From Dermatophagoides farinae (taxonomy: Eukaryota > Arthropoda > Arachnida > Sarcoptiformes > Pyroglyphidae), in assembly GCF_024713945.1 (NCBI RefSeq), contig NC_134677.1, positions 6,699,001 through 6,763,000 of the forward strand: DNA of 64,000 nt, read 5' to 3'. This document shows positions 39,448 through 53,808 of this stretch, one piece after another. Made by a program: the position numbers and the translations under genes. The notes below the pieces were generated by a model. It had not been told where the DNA came from and did no database searches. It saw only the letters and a program-made list of their open reading frames with translations. Every line of letters begins with the position of its first letter. Position 1 is the stretch's first letter.

Positions 39448-42400
39448 CTTTGTGATTTGGAAAAAATTTCTATTATTTGATTAATAATGAAAAAAAAACT
39501 TGATTTTCCATTATACATCATCATTACCATTTTTTTTTTGATTAATATTTCGGAAATATTAGATTTGTACAAATTTGCAATCGGATGTTCTTGTTTTTTT
39601 TTAATAATAAAAGATGACCTGTTTGCATCTTTACTACTACTCTACTACTACTACTATTATTATTCCATCATATCATAATCATCAAATATCACATATCAAT
39701 CATTTTTCAAGATCTGAATGAAGAATTCCTGATGTAGAAAAAAACCAGTTCTTTGGCTATGGCGATTTAAGAATCAAAAATTGTATTTAATTATAATCGC
39801 GAGGGCGGGCGGGTGAGGCTTCTTATGAATGACCATTCGTTCGATTATTGTGTATAATAATGTCCTGACCTGTGTTGAACTTCTCAATCTTAAACAACAA
39901 CAAATCAACCATCAAATCATTTACACATACACAAATAATAATGAGACAGGAATAAGTGTAGGATAAAAAAAAGAAGCGACGATATCCTGCTGTTGTTGCT
40001 GACCTTTTTATTCAGTAAAAATCTTTTTATTCATAAATGAATGAATGAATGAATCTGTCTCGTAAGATTTTTTTTCTATTTCTTTTGATCCTTCCACATT
40101 CATTCATTAATTTATTCAACAAGAATTTGCTGTCATGCGCCATTAGATTTGATTGATACGAATGGAATATTGTTCAAAAGTTTGTTACTCATCAATGTAA
40201 TTTGTGGTCATCACCATGTCTAGTTTTTTTTCTTATTTATTTATTATTGAGTTTGGGATTTTTATTTTGTAAGGACAAAGAACCACTATGAACAAAATTT
40301 TGAAAAGAATCCGGAAAAAAATCCAAAATTAAAAAGGAAAAAAATGCGCAAGCCAACAAACAGAAAAGAAAATGAAATTCAATTCATTTCACGATTGAAA
40401 ATTAAATTGAAAAAAATAGAATCGAACAACGAAAATGAAATCGAATGTAAAAGCCAGATTTTTTTTTTACAAGACAGCATATAGATCAATAATGAGCAAA
40501 GGAGCAATGCAGTAAGAATCCTGAGAGTGAGCATCTTTTTTTTTGTTTCGTTTTTTTCTTGCTGTAAGAGGATGCGAGATGTGATATTTATTTATTTGTT
40601 ACCTAACACCAATGGAATTGCAACCATCACCCCTCTCTCATTCTTACCGTGCATCCTCCAACTACGTCCCACCCTCACTCATCTTATCATTCCCTCCATT
40701 TTGATGACGCGTGTCATGGCTCGTGTATTTAGTATATACTTTATTATCATCATCATTTCATTATTATTATTATGTATTTTTTGTGTCGACATGGTGAACA
40801 TAAAATTTCACCGTCGCGACAAAATGTGATATGATGATGATGTGAAAATATGATGCGTAATGTGTTTGTGTGTGTGTCTATAGAAAAAAAAACCAGAAAA
40901 TTGGTAGAAGGCGCAAAGAAAAAAAAAATATAATGATGAAAATGAAAAACAAAATCTTTTTTTTTCGCTCATTCACAAAAGCATAGCATCCATGTTCCAC
41001 TATACCACAGGATCTTTTATCTTTTATGTTTTGTGCTCTGTTGTTGTTGTTGTTGATGATGACAACGAAATTGCAATTGAGGTCCAATATTTATTTATAT
41101 TTATTATATATTGGGAATTTTTGTACACAAACATAAAGGAAAATTGAAAAGGAAGCTATCTGATTGTGGATGCTCATACAAAACACACACACATACACAA
41201 TTAGTAATTACATACTATGTGAATATTGCCGATTATTGTTGTTGACGCGGGCTCTCTCTCCTCTTTTTCACATTTCATTTCATTCGATATAAGTCATCCC
41301 TGTTGGTTGTCGTCTTGTTTCGACTTGAGCGAGTATCGCGAGTATCCACTCTCCCTCTCCAAAGTTTCGTATATTGATTCATATATTTTTCTCTTCCTCG
41401 ACGTACGAAAAAATGTTTTAGTCACATTGTAAAAAAATAATATTCCACGTTAAAAGGAAGACGTTCATATTTATGTTGAATGAATCATCATTGGTTTCCA
41501 TAATATTATCCATCAACTAGAATAATACATTGATCAACGTAATTGATTGTGACCGTAATAGAATTGATAATAAAATAGGGGAGGGCAATCACTGCCGAAT
41601 TCTCACTTTATACACACAGACATAAGGCAATTGTTGTTATCATCATCATCATCACATACACAGTGTTTATATATGCACCAATATATAATATAATTGGATG
41701 GTGAATTGGTCTTCGACATTGAATATTTTTATTACACTCGATATTTGTTGTTTATTATTATTGATTATGATGATTATTGATGATATGTTTTTTTTATTTG
41801 TAGTGTATCCAAAATATATCGAATATTTTATATAAGAAAAAAGGAAACAAAATCATTATCTTATCATTCGACCAATTTTGATTCTTGTTTTTCTGATTCA
41901 GAAAAAAAATAAATTAATTTTTTTTATATATCTTAAAATTCATTCATTCATTCAATTCGTCATTGTCAATTAAATTGTTTTTTTTCGTCCCCATACGGAC
42001 ATTGCATATCTTGAATGATTTGTTGATTTTTTTTTGCATCAACATGCATCTGCTAAATGTGTATGTGTGACAACGAATCGATATCATCAATTTTCCATTA
42101 TAATTCGTTTATATTTAAATCAATCAATTGATTTGTTATTTATCAATTATCAATTTTTATCATATATTTAAATCATCATCAGTAAGTTTAAAATTTATTT
42201 TATGAGATTAATTTATTGTTTTATATTTTTGCCTGTTGAACAGCTGACTATTGACAACAAGAATATATCGTTAACAACAGAGCAAACAACAACAATAATA
42301 ATAAGAATATAATAAACAAGATTTCACCAGAAATGAATGATTTGAAAACAAAGCCAAACAAAAACGATTTGGCAAAAAGATCATTATCATCATCATCATC

Positions 42401-42467
42401 ATCATAATAAATAATCACTTTGTTCCAATTTGATTGAAACATCCAATCAATCGGAACAATATCGATC

Positions 42468-45400
42468 ATGGATCCATCTAGATGGATGGATCCTTATAGT
42501 CATCTACGACAAGTGGCATCATCAACAACGACGGCGACAAGAAATCAACAATTGATGAATAATGCTGTTTGTCAATCACAACAGATGATGACTCAAAACA
42601 GAAATGGTCTGCATCATCACATGGCTGCTGCTGCCGTTGCCGCCGCCAGTGTTAATACGCTTCCATCAAATAATTGTCAACAGCAGCCGGCTAAAAATCT
42701 AAATATCTGTAATACGACCAAAACAAGCCAAAAACAACAACATCAAATGAATCAATATGGAACAAAAACAATGAATTCAGCAACCTGTGTTGATCATAAT
42801 CATCAATCATTTATAAATAGCCATCATTATAGATCTTCAAATTGTTCCCCATGGTTGTTTCCAAATTCAAGGCAGCAGCAGTACACAAATCATGTTGACA
42901 ATTCTTCATCATCATCTTCATATGATATAAATGGCCATACAGATAATGCAGCTTCGAATGTGCCATCATTCAATTCAAATCCATTTGTTTCTACAGGTCA
43001 TTTGCCACCCCCACATCATCATTCAGGAGTTTATGATCCCAATTTTGCCGCAGCAGCGGCCGCCGCTGCATCGTTTGCTGCCCATCAACAATCACAAACG
43101 TCAAAATCCACAGCAAATCAATATTTATCATCGATGGCTTCGGATTTGGGATTCATGGATCATACTGCTATGACAATGAATAACAAGTCAAATGTCGCTG
43201 ACAATTCGTCCAATTATAAAAGTGGTGTCAATGGATCAACGCCTGTCGAACAACTACAATCCACGAAAACAACGGCCAAAGGAATGAATAATATGCATGC
43301 AACATCCACTGATTCCTGTATGGATAGTGCACCTTCATTAAGAGATTATCATAATGGATTTTTCTGCCCACATTCATTACAACCGCCAACAAATGGATGG
43401 CACCATGCACAAAATTTTCCAAATAACAATGGACATGTGTTTGATCATCATCATCATCATCAACAACAACAACAACAACAACAGCAACAACATGGCCACA
43501 TGATGAATGGTGCAGTAACGCCAGACAATGTGATTGATACAAGTTCATCGCGCGTTTATTCAAAGAATCTAAACCCATCGTTATCCAACTGTATGACTCC
43601 ACATGGTTTGCCCACCTGTCCTTCAAATACGAATAAAGTCAATTTGTCAACAACATCTAATCAACATTTGTCATCGAACAAATCTCATCACAATAATAAT
43701 AATAAAAGTGCTAATAATCAGAATATGAATAATAGTACTACCAATTCACTAAATACAAATAATCATCAACAAACATACCAAAATGGTAATTCATCATCAA
43801 CGGCAGCATTATCACATTCGTTTCCTAATATTCACCCTCAAGCTCCTCTTCAATCAAAATATGATCTAATGCAAAATCTATCATCATCGATGAATTCTAC
43901 GCATCGTAATAGTCACAATTATCATCATAAACACCAGAATTCGCTTGTTGATCCATCTGATTTGGGCGCCAAGTTTGCTCAAGCAGCAGCTCAAGCTCAT
44001 GATCATTATACAGCAGCTTGTTTAGCGGCCGCTCAGGCTATCCACCATCATCATCAGCAGCAGAATACTGAATATGCAGCGTTCCAACAGCAACAACATC
44101 ACCATTATAATCATTCATCGCAACAGCAACAACAGCAGCTACATACAGCGAATAATGTGAATCATAAACCAGATTCAACCGCATCTCATGCTCATCATCA
44201 GCAATACATGTCTTCGACCGCGATGAACAATGCTTATGCAGCTGCCGCAGCAGCTGCACATAATCATCATCATCATAATGGTAGCAATTGTTATCATCAA
44301 TCTTCAGATTATCCAACACAAACTGCAACAAACTTCAAGCGGGGATCAACAAATCATCATCAACAGAGTTTTCTCAATTATCCGTCATCATATTTATTTC
44401 ATCGATGACACATCCTCATCATGCAGATGATTTTCCAATGAATTCTAATCCATTCAAAACGCATCATCATTCGAACTTATTCTTTAATGATGATGTCTAT
44501 TCTCCATGTATTTCTGAAACCAACAATGTTTATCCTAATCATCAGCAGCAACAGCCACAACCACAACATACATCATCATCCACATCGAGTAAATCATCAT
44601 CGAAAACACGAAAAAGTACATTATCGCAAAAAGTCAACAATAATAAATTAAACGATTTATATCAACCAGAATTTGTAGCCAGTTCGACAAATTCTTGCAC
44701 ACCAACGCCAGTGGCCAATATCAATGGAAATAATTGCTGTTTGGCTAGCCAAACAAATACCAATAGTAATAACAATACAATTTTATGCAATAATAATAAT
44801 GGCACATCACATTCACGTTGTTCATCGGTGGCCAGTACTCATAGTGGCCATGGTCAACAACAACAGCCATCGATCGTAACGAATGATACATACAATTATA
44901 ATTATCCAAGTCCAGTTACAACAAATCTTTCTGTACACTCACCTTTTCAACAAACCCGGTCGAGTACGTCCAATTCTAGTCATTCCAGCATTAATTCTTC
45001 ATGTGCTCTAAGTACAACAACAACAAATGGTTCACAAAATATTCAAAATAATGCTACTAATGGTGGTGGTACTGGTCCAGAATATTCAAATTATGGAACA
45101 CCAAATTCAGCACCGCCATTTCAGACAACGACAACGACGATGGGAAATGTTTCACAAACTCCTACACCGACACCTGGTTATCCAACGCCACCAAGTAGTG
45201 TTGGTCATTCGAATTCTCGTTGCAATTCGAATGAAGAATTATCACCATTTTCAAATAATTCCATGTCGAGTAATATGAGCCATCAATCGTATGGACGAAA
45301 TGATTACAATAAATCGACAAGTTCTTGTGGTTCACAAATATCACCTAAACAAGTTAACAATAATATTGATGGTACTAATAATATGTCGGACAGTTTACCG

Positions 45401-48400
45401 AATTTCAGTTCCTGCATGGTGGCCGCTGCAGCACAGCAAGCATCTCAACAGCAAACTAATTCAAGTCAACGACAACAACAAAGCTCTCCAAATTTGTATA
45501 CTTCAAATGTGTTGGATAATAATGCTTATAAATCTCCACAGTATTATTCCATAAATAATGGAACATCCGTAACATCGATGTCTTCTAATGATTCAGTTGA
45601 AACGACTAGTTATACGAATTATGTTGATTCCAATAAAGATTCGACGACAGTCGTTGGACAATTGGCATCAACAACCAATCAAACATCATCAACAATAAAG
45701 CTTCAGATGGATGATCAAACATCTACACTAACTTCTTATGATTTTACTAATTATTCAGAATCAAATTCTGAGAATTCATTTGGTCATAATTCATATCCGG
45801 AAACATCCAAAACGGAAATATCCTCTTGTTCAAAAGAACCGGATGTCCGACATCGACAATCATCGAATAATTCTCTTCTGATATGCCATGAAAATAATAA
45901 AAATAGGGAATATTTACAGCACCAAAATGATGATGATGGTGTTGTCGATGATGAAGACGATGATGATGACGAAGATGATGATGATGAGGATGATAGTGAA
46001 AAAGATAATTTCAATTTAAGCTTCGAATCTGTGATACAACCAATCGTCGATAATGTTGATCTATATGACGGTGAACTGCACCAACAGCGGCCATCGCCAC
46101 ATTCAAAGCAACAGCAACCATCAAATATTGTCCAAACTATGAACATGAATAATACTTTGGAACCAGAAGCTGTTTCATTCGAAACTACAATGGATGAATT
46201 GAATTTCATTCCAGCTACAACATCGACAACCCCGACAACATCAACATCAGCAGCAGTAGTTGTAATACAAAATGATAAAAGTAGTGATAACTATGGAAAT
46301 CAGCAGCAGCAGATTACTACCATGACCTATCAAGAATCTAGTCATGATACTATAACCGATAGCCGAGTAATTGACAATGAATCAGGATCAACAACTGTGG
46401 CACCTGCAACTAATGTTGTCATGAACTGTGGTAACTCAATCGAATCATTAATAGATTCATTACCAAAAACTGAATGTCATTTGCCGACAGTGGATAAATC
46501 TGGTGATACTGAAACGGAATTGATGCCACTTGAAGTTGTACAAACGACTGACAGAAATACAACGTTGACAAGCGATGATCATCACCATCATCAACATGGT
46601 AATAGTAATGCTGATAGCTTCCTATCCGATCTGGCACCTTTAATGAATGACAATTCGAAAATTGCCTTGATGGAATCTACATTTAAATCTTCGAATCAAT
46701 CGTTAGAAACGACCGTACAAGAACACGCTGATGTTGCTAATGGTACAACGTTCGATAAAATACAAAAGAGCCTTTTTGATGATCATTCATTGCCAACGGT
46801 TGAGTTTCATCATCAATCGAATAAATCTCCATCTTCACAACCATCAATGACTATTTCAGGCACGGATGAAGATCCTGACAATCAATTCAGAGATGTTGAT
46901 GAATTTCTCAAGAGTAACTTTAAAGAATCTCCAGTCAATCATCAGGCTGATGCTTCAATAAGTGCGGATTGTAAAAATGAATTTATTGAAGGAAAAGTCA
47001 TCTCTGCTGTTCCAGTCGCTCATTCTTCGAAACAAATCGATCAAGATTCATCTATTCAACAGGTACCAAAAGATCAACTTTCTACGTCAAAAGTTTTATC
47101 AGCATTGCCATCTTCGCTGAAAACGTCCACATCAAATTCACAATCTCGAAAATCATCATCCAAATCCTCTTCGACAAATACTCATTTAGATTCCACCACA
47201 AAAGGTTGCCCCGAAAATCAATCGAATGAGACAAAACAACGGCAAAAACCTAAAACTTTGACAAATAAACGTAAATTAGATGCAGAAAATAATAATCATA
47301 ATAATAAAGATGATGCAAACATTAAGAAAAAATCAAAAAAAGAAAATTTGCCCGACATCAATAATAAATCTAAATCTCGTAGCCACTTGAATGACCGAAA
47401 ATCGAAAAAAACGGAAAAAAATAAAAATAGTCCTGTTGAGTTAAATTCGAATGGTAATTGTCCACCATCGGCTACAGATAAAGATAAACAAGATAATATA
47501 GTGTTGAAATCGAAAAAAGCCAGAACAGTCAATACACAAAAAATATCCTCAACAAATTATGATGATAGCACCAAATCAATCATCAATCTCGCTAATGAAA
47601 ATCAATCGCTTGGTCTCATTCTCCCTGTGTTATCGTCAATAATGTCTACCACGAAAAATAGTCTTTCGAAGAATAAGAACGAAAAGAAAAAATTTACCAG
47701 CACTCAGAATGGCAACAATAAGAAAAAAGAATGCTCTAACTTTGAAGTTAATGACAAAAATTTGATTACGCTATCTAAAAATGAAGATAAAAAATCTGTT
47801 AAAAGTGGTAAAACTGATAAGAAACTGGCTAAAAATAATGTAAAGCCACTTCCATCGTTGGATAATAAACCAAAAATTTCATCATGTTCTGAAGTGAAAG
47901 AAAATTGTAACAAAAATATCCCAACAACAGCATCCACAACGATGACCGCATTAAAATCATTGCCTATATTATCTTCAGATTCTTTTTCCTCTTTATCATC
48001 AAAAACAATAAATGACAAATCAATTCCAATAGCTCCTAAAGACATATCGAATCAAATTATATCTAATATTCAAAACTCTTTAAAAATGACTAGTATTAAC
48101 ACTAAAAAACTTCCCATTTCACATCAGCAGCCACAATTGAAACCGAAAAATAATTGCAACAAAAAAGATTTGTCAAACAAAAAACTATTGAAAAATCAAT
48201 CATCAGAAAATAAACCGTTATTACCTTCACCGTCATCAACATCTGCAAATAAAATGGCGACAACACCTGTAGCTGCAAAAGTGAAGAATGATCTATCGAA
48301 CCTAGCGCAAGCTATTACAACTAAACCCAGAGTATCATTGGTCACAAACAATGCCAATCAGCAGCAAGCATTGCTATCGCCAAATCTTTTCAACGCTTCT

Positions 48401-50066
48401 CAATGTTTGAATGCAGCTAAACCTTCGGCTGTGAATCCCACGACATTGACAAATGTGGCTCCAACATTGATTGTCAATCAAGGTCATTCTGTTCAACCAT
48501 ATCAAGTGTCTCCTATGACCAACGCTGTTTTGATTTCGATACATCCAGCAAATCCTACTCCGATTCCATCATTAACAGCCCAGTCTTTCATAGCTTTGAA
48601 TACGCAAAGTGTTGCCAGTTCGACTACTAGTAACACGACAACTACAGCGACCGGTTGTAGCCCGAATTCATCCCGTCGAAGATCTCAAGATAAAAAGATT
48701 TCAACTATCCGCGAAGGTTTGATGCGAACAGGTGATTTTGTTGTCGCTGAAGAAGAATCACACTTGGAATTGCCCGTCATTTGGCGTATAGAAGGCAAAA
48801 GTCTTTTGCAAAGATTCGAACCATCAGAACAGAATGGAATCACCATCTATATTAATACTTCATCGGTAAAAATTAAATTAAATTTCTTATCTCTTATATT
48901 GAATTTAATTCTCATTTTTTTCAATTACCAAGTATTCTGCATGGAATCCTACAGTGAGACAAAAATATTTAGGCCTAGATGTGAGAATTATGGGATGTAA
49001 TCGAACAAGAATTGTGGTAGAAAAAATAGGTCTCACTAGAAACAAAAATGAAAGGTAATTGAAACAAGAAATTTAATTTCAAACAATAATAATTTTTAGT
49101 CATTCTCTTCACAGAGATGCTTCAAGTTTTAATGAAAAGGAGAACAATTCGTTGCCAACGGATTCATCACCATCGAACGTTACCACTTATGTGGAAAATT
49201 TTGAAGTTTTAATTCAGACATTGATCAGTCAGGCATTGGATCCGAATTTCATTGCCGAAATTGTCAAAGAAAATGGTAATGATTTCTGCTTGATTTTTAT
49301 TATTAATACCAATCTTATCTTCTTCATAAACAGATGAATATTTCCTATCACATATGCAGACAATCGAAGAAGTTTGTCATACACGAAGGTCACGTTTTAT
49401 CGCCAAAATCAAATGGGATAGTGTTATACTTAAGAATTTCGAAACATATTCCAACATACAGATCAATAAGCAGAATAATGTTGGAGACCTTCGATGTCGT
49501 GTATGTCATTTAGTTGTGATTAGTGTTTTTTATACAATATTGAATTTCTTTTATTTAAAAAACAGTCATGCCACGACAATTGGAGTACCAAAATACTGTA
49601 TTTTGATGGTGAACCATATAATCGTGATACTTTAGAAAAATTATCTCATGATACTATCGTTGCTGCAGCTGCCGATAATAAAAAAGTTAAAATTGCTGCA
49701 TGTGATAGTTGTACAGAGAAAATTTTCCTTTATTCCAAATTATATCATCATAGATTGAATTTTTTCCTGTTATGCAAAGCAAAAGTAAGCATTTTCCTAA
49801 ATTTACTTCATTATATTCACTTGTGATAATCTTGAAATTCAATAACAGGTTGAGGAAATTCAAAGCAAGGATGCCAATAAAGAATCACATATAATTCTAC
49901 ACGAATGCCTTCAAGATAATGTTTGGATGAAAAAAGTTTGTATTGATTTTTTTTTTGAACAAATTTAAAGAAATTTTTAATCTCTTTTTAAATATTCTTT
50001 CTATTGATAATTTAGATGTTTCAAGAGCTTGAAACTTTACTCTATACTTGTGACAGTCAATGTTGA
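42468..50066 (+). CDS. large Gln/Asn/Ser/His-rich nuclear protein with C-terminal DUF4211-like domain (QSER1/PRR12-like)
   Basis: Eight exons, 42468-44367, 44427-48865, 48933-49054, 49115-49275, 49334-49500, 49566-49784, 49849-49935 and 50016-50066, giving 2381 residues. Residues 1-2050 are low complexity: His, Ala, Gln, Asn and Ser runs, an acidic block (genomic about 45930-46005) and Lys-rich segments, consistent with a disordered nuclear regulator. The conserved part begins IREGLMRTGDFVVAEEESHL and PVIWRIEGKSLLQRFEP. It continues across exons 3-8 to a domain with C2262-x2-C2265, GEPYNRDTLE, C2309-x2-C2312 and LYHHRLNFFLLC. This C..C-GxPYxxxTL-C..C-LxH pattern is that of DUF4211, found in animals in QSER1 and PRR12 (a chromatin-linked pair). 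The first intron call (44368-44426, 59 nt) is the weakest: the two long frames differ, and a donor at 44281 would also fit the phase. Domain assignment is from memory of the family pattern. Confidence 0.78.
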
Positions 50067-51829
50067 ACGCTTGACCGCTTCTTCCCAAATTAAAGAACCT
50101 GGCAACATGTCACTTTAGGCTAGTTTGTTCAACTTTTATTGAGGTGACCCTTTTTATAGTCATATTCCAGCATATGCCTTATTCATTCAATTCAATTATC
50201 ACTGATATATACCAATTTGTTGTCATAAACTGGCTTCATAAGAAATCGATAATATCCGATCAATTGTTCTAAAACCAAAATTTCATCTCGAACACTCTTC
50301 ATTTACAGGTATACAATTTCTTACAACGACAACTTGTTTTTTTTCTATATTACATAAGAATACTTTTTCTATATGCAAAAAATATTCAAAGAATTAATTC
50401 TTGTAAATAGCTCTATAAAAAAACAGCCATATTTTGTGTATACCGATCATCATCATCATTTTATAGAGAGAATTATAACATTTATATATTAGAGCCAGGT
50501 GCATGTGCAAATCTCATCATCAATGTCAAATCTATATTTGAAATTCGATTTTATTAATAATTATTATGATTTTGTAATTAATTGATTTGATCACAAACAC
50601 ATACCCCACCCACACATACACACACACAATCATTCTATATAGAATTTTTTTTTGTATTTGTTTCGTATATAAATAGATTACATATTATATATCGTATATA
50701 CAACAATGATCACATATATAATCTATATGCTTTGTTACATATATACTTGTTGCTTTTGTTTCATCATTTTGATGATTTCATTAAAAAAAACTGAGCAAAC
50801 AATAAATTTTTTTTTCTTTGAAATTTCATTCATCATCATCATCATCATTATTGATGGAAATGCGATTACACTCATGACCATTAAAAATATGATTTAGGTA
50901 TGTTGTATTTGTGAGATAAAGGAAACGCCCACGAACTAAATATAGATTGATAAAAAAAATATGTTTCTATTTCAATCAATTCAAAATTCTAATATGTCGA
51001 ATTTATGAAAGTTTTTCAAAAAAAAATAAGTAGCGACATCTATTCACATCAATGGTAGCTATAAAACACGTTGCCTTTTTATATATCTCATCATCATCAT
51101 CATTCTAATAGAAATGGATGATGAAAAAAAAAATCATTTCATTTACTAGTGGCATTTATCAAAGTAAATACATGGATTTGTTCGAACAGTCTGATTATCA
51201 ATGAGTGAAAATGTATGCGTGTTTGTCTCTATGTCAGGTGTGTGTATTTGGTCTCCTATTTGGTTGTTAGTCTCGCCGATCACTATTATTATCATCATTT
51301 TCGTTGTCGTTTCATCGTCGTCGTCGTTGTCGTTTTTCATTTCACTAAAAAACACACCATTGAATCAACCAACACCTCAACAAAAGAATAGAAAGACTCA
51401 CATTTCTCATGTAGTTATCACTTTTTGTTCGTCATATTTCGTCATTTATCGTTTTATAAGATCGAAACAATAATCAATATTTATATAAATTCAAGTTCTA
51501 AATTAAAAATTTATTGAAAAACAAAATTGTTAAATCCATCCTTATAAAAAAATATCAATTCTAAACTTTTTTGTTCGTCTTTTGCTTCTGATTTTTTCTT
51601 GTTACATTTCATCATCATTACAATAAGCCCAATCTTTCGTTCATTCATCAAACAATTTGCTTTTGTAACAAAATAAAAATTCCACCACTTATTATTGATA
51701 ACAAAACAAAAGTTATTCTGTCAGTTTTATAGAGTACTGTACACTTTCATTTGGCAATTTTAACCGAAAAATTTGATTATCATTTTCTGAAAACAATTCA
51801 TATCGTAATCGTAATTATCACCCATAATA
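50067..51829. other. spacer between the DUF4211 gene and Caprin
   Basis: 3' flank of the DUF4211 gene and 5' flank of Caprin. AT-rich, with short CA and CAT runs and an ATAGATGTCGC site on the minus strand at 51036-51046. A minus-strand CGA/CAA-rich patch lies near 51300-51340. No gene is recognised. Confidence 0.45.
51036..51046 (-). promoter_or_regulatory. ATAGATGTCGC motif
   Basis: Eleven-base match, on the minus strand, to the site at 20769-20779, again between two genes. Function unknown. Confidence 0.3.
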
Positions 51830-53808
51830 ATGCCTGCCGCTGCCAAAGTTGAACGGATCAATGTTGGATCTGGTGGTGATCAACAACAACCACAGCAGAA
51901 CAGCAAGATTGTCGCAAACAATAGCAGCAACAATAATAATGTTAATGCTGCTCAAGATCCTACCAAAATTGCTAATACCATAATCGAGAAAAAGATTCGT
52001 AATCTGGAAAAACGAAAGGTGAACAATCACTATATTTGATTTTTTTCCTAATTTCTAATATTTTTCTTTTTTTTAATTTTCGAATAAAAGTCTCGTTTGC
52101 TCGAACTCAAAGTTTTGGCTGAAAAACAAGAAGAAAAAGAACTTTTACAAAAGGATCAAATTGAAGCCTTGAAAAAACTCGATTCCGTTGTCGAAATGAT
52201 TGACATGCTTAAAGAAATCAATAAAAACATTTCCGATAGTCTCAATGATGTAATGAATCATGACATTAAGAAAAATTTCATTTTATTCGTTTATTTACTA
52301 ATTTGATTTATTAATTTTTTTCATAGTATGCCAAACAACAAAAGAAACAGCAAAAAAAGGAACAACAGGACAAATTGATCGAAAGAAACCAAGCTGAATT
52401 GGAACGAATCAAGTTATTTCTTCGTATTCAGAAAATTTTGCCTTGTGTCACATATCTCAAACAACATAACAAACAAGAGGATTCATCATCGAGTAGCGGT
52501 GATAATGATAATGTCACCACTACTATGGTAAGATTTACTTTTGTTCATTTGTGTGTTTGATTTGTAATTTTTCATGATACAATTTAGCGGTTGGATGATA
52601 AACATGTTGATGCCTTAGAAAATTTGGCAAACGATTCGAATGCTGATCTTGACGAATATGCCGAAAAAGTTCATCTGATACTAGACGGTAGTAAGAAAGA
52701 ATTCTCGAATGGTATCACTCATTTGGAAATGAAGGAATTTTGTATCAAAATTATCGAGAATAAATATCTCGAAAACATTCAATCTACACCGAAACTGGAA
52801 ATATCAGACGAACCGACAGTTGATTCAAACAATGTTGATTGTTCTGATGTTAAGGTTGCTGATGTCTCTAATAACGAATCTCAATCAAAGGTAACTATTT
52901 TTCCAGATTAAAAAACGTTTCATTATTTCATTATGTATCATTTTTCTTGCAAGACCAACGACAAACTACAAGTAACAGATGTGAATGCCGAAAATCCGAT
53001 CCGATCATCATCCACCGGATCAGCTAAACCACAAGTTGAAACTGATTTGCAAAAAGATCCTGCTGTTATCGCATCCGGATTCGCTTATCCACCTTTTACG
53101 AATGGAAATTGTCCTGTTAATTTTCTCCCTGCAAACAATACAGCAATAGAATATTCACCTTTACTTATCCACCAAGCCGTTGGATCGATCCCTTCACAAA
53201 CATTTAGTAATCAGAACTACTTCATTTCTAACAAAGTTCCAATTTTCGATCAGGCTGTTCCTGTGGTTTCCAGTAACCAGGTTTCATTTACAGATATGAT
53301 GGCTTGTAATTCAGCTGAACAACATCCTCAAGATCATCAAGATTCCACTAATAAATTCAATGGTCCAATGAACGGAAAAATTGAGCAATCGGAAAATGTG
53401 GAAAAACCTGAAAATTTGAATGGTGGAGACACAACTAGTCAGCAAGATAATGATTCCATCAACAAAATGAACACGAATGTCGATTCATCTCAAATAATCA
53501 ACGGTCATGGCGGTTACCAGAAACGATCAAATTATCGCGGTCGAGGTGGTAGTGGCGGAAGAGGAGGTTCATCTTTCCGAGGTGGTCGTCCAAATAATCC
53601 TAAAAATTTCGGTGGCTATTTTAACGGTGGTGGCGGCGGTGGACATCAAGTTAATCCAGTGAATAATTACAATGGAACAAATCGACCATTAATTCGCCAA
53701 AATGGTGGTGGTCGTGGTTCATATCGTGGTTCAAACGACCGTGGAAATGGAATGAATCGTAATCATTACAATCCGAATATTAGCAATCAACAACAGCAAC
53801 AACCATAA
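51830..53808 (+). CDS. Capr: Caprin-family RNA-binding protein
   Basis: Five exons, 51830-52018, 52091-52249, 52327-52527, 52588-52890 and 52954-53808, all joined in phase 0, giving 568 residues. The N-terminal half carries the Caprin helical homology region: IEKKIRNLEKRKSRLLELKV, DQIEALKKLDSVVEMIDML, then DYAKQQKKQQKKEQQDKLIE, which matches the near-invariant Caprin block. The C-terminus from about residue 478 is an RGG/Gly-rich tail (YRGRGGSGGRGGSSFRGGR and FRGG/GRGSYRG-type repeats). Family knowledge: Caprin binds mRNA through RGG motifs and partners with G3BP/Rasputin and FMRP to repress translation and form RNA granules. At 568 residues it is shorter than Drosophila Caprin. I see no extra C-terminal globular domain. 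AATAAA hexamers begin at 53974, about 165 bases past the stop. Confidence 0.93.

Larger units (their letters stand above)
37359..42467. other. gene-poor 5-kb region between divergent SAD kinase and DUF4211 genes
   Basis: Shared upstream region of two divergently transcribed genes. It contains TTG (38441-38463) and GT (38663-38689) repeats, a small GC-rich patch at 39798-39820 (GAGGGCGGGCGGGTGAGG), and an ATAGATGGCGT motif on the minus strand at 39437-39447. No protein-coding exon is recognisable. Untranslated first exons of the DUF4211 gene are likely but cannot be placed. Confidence 0.45.

Noticed and set aside
39798-39820. GC-rich patch as a CpG-island promoter
   Set aside because: Only about 20 bases long and isolated; too short to support a promoter call.
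45784-46209. Ser-rich minus-strand frame
   Set aside because: Antisense of the GAT/GAC acidic stretch in the DUF4211 gene.
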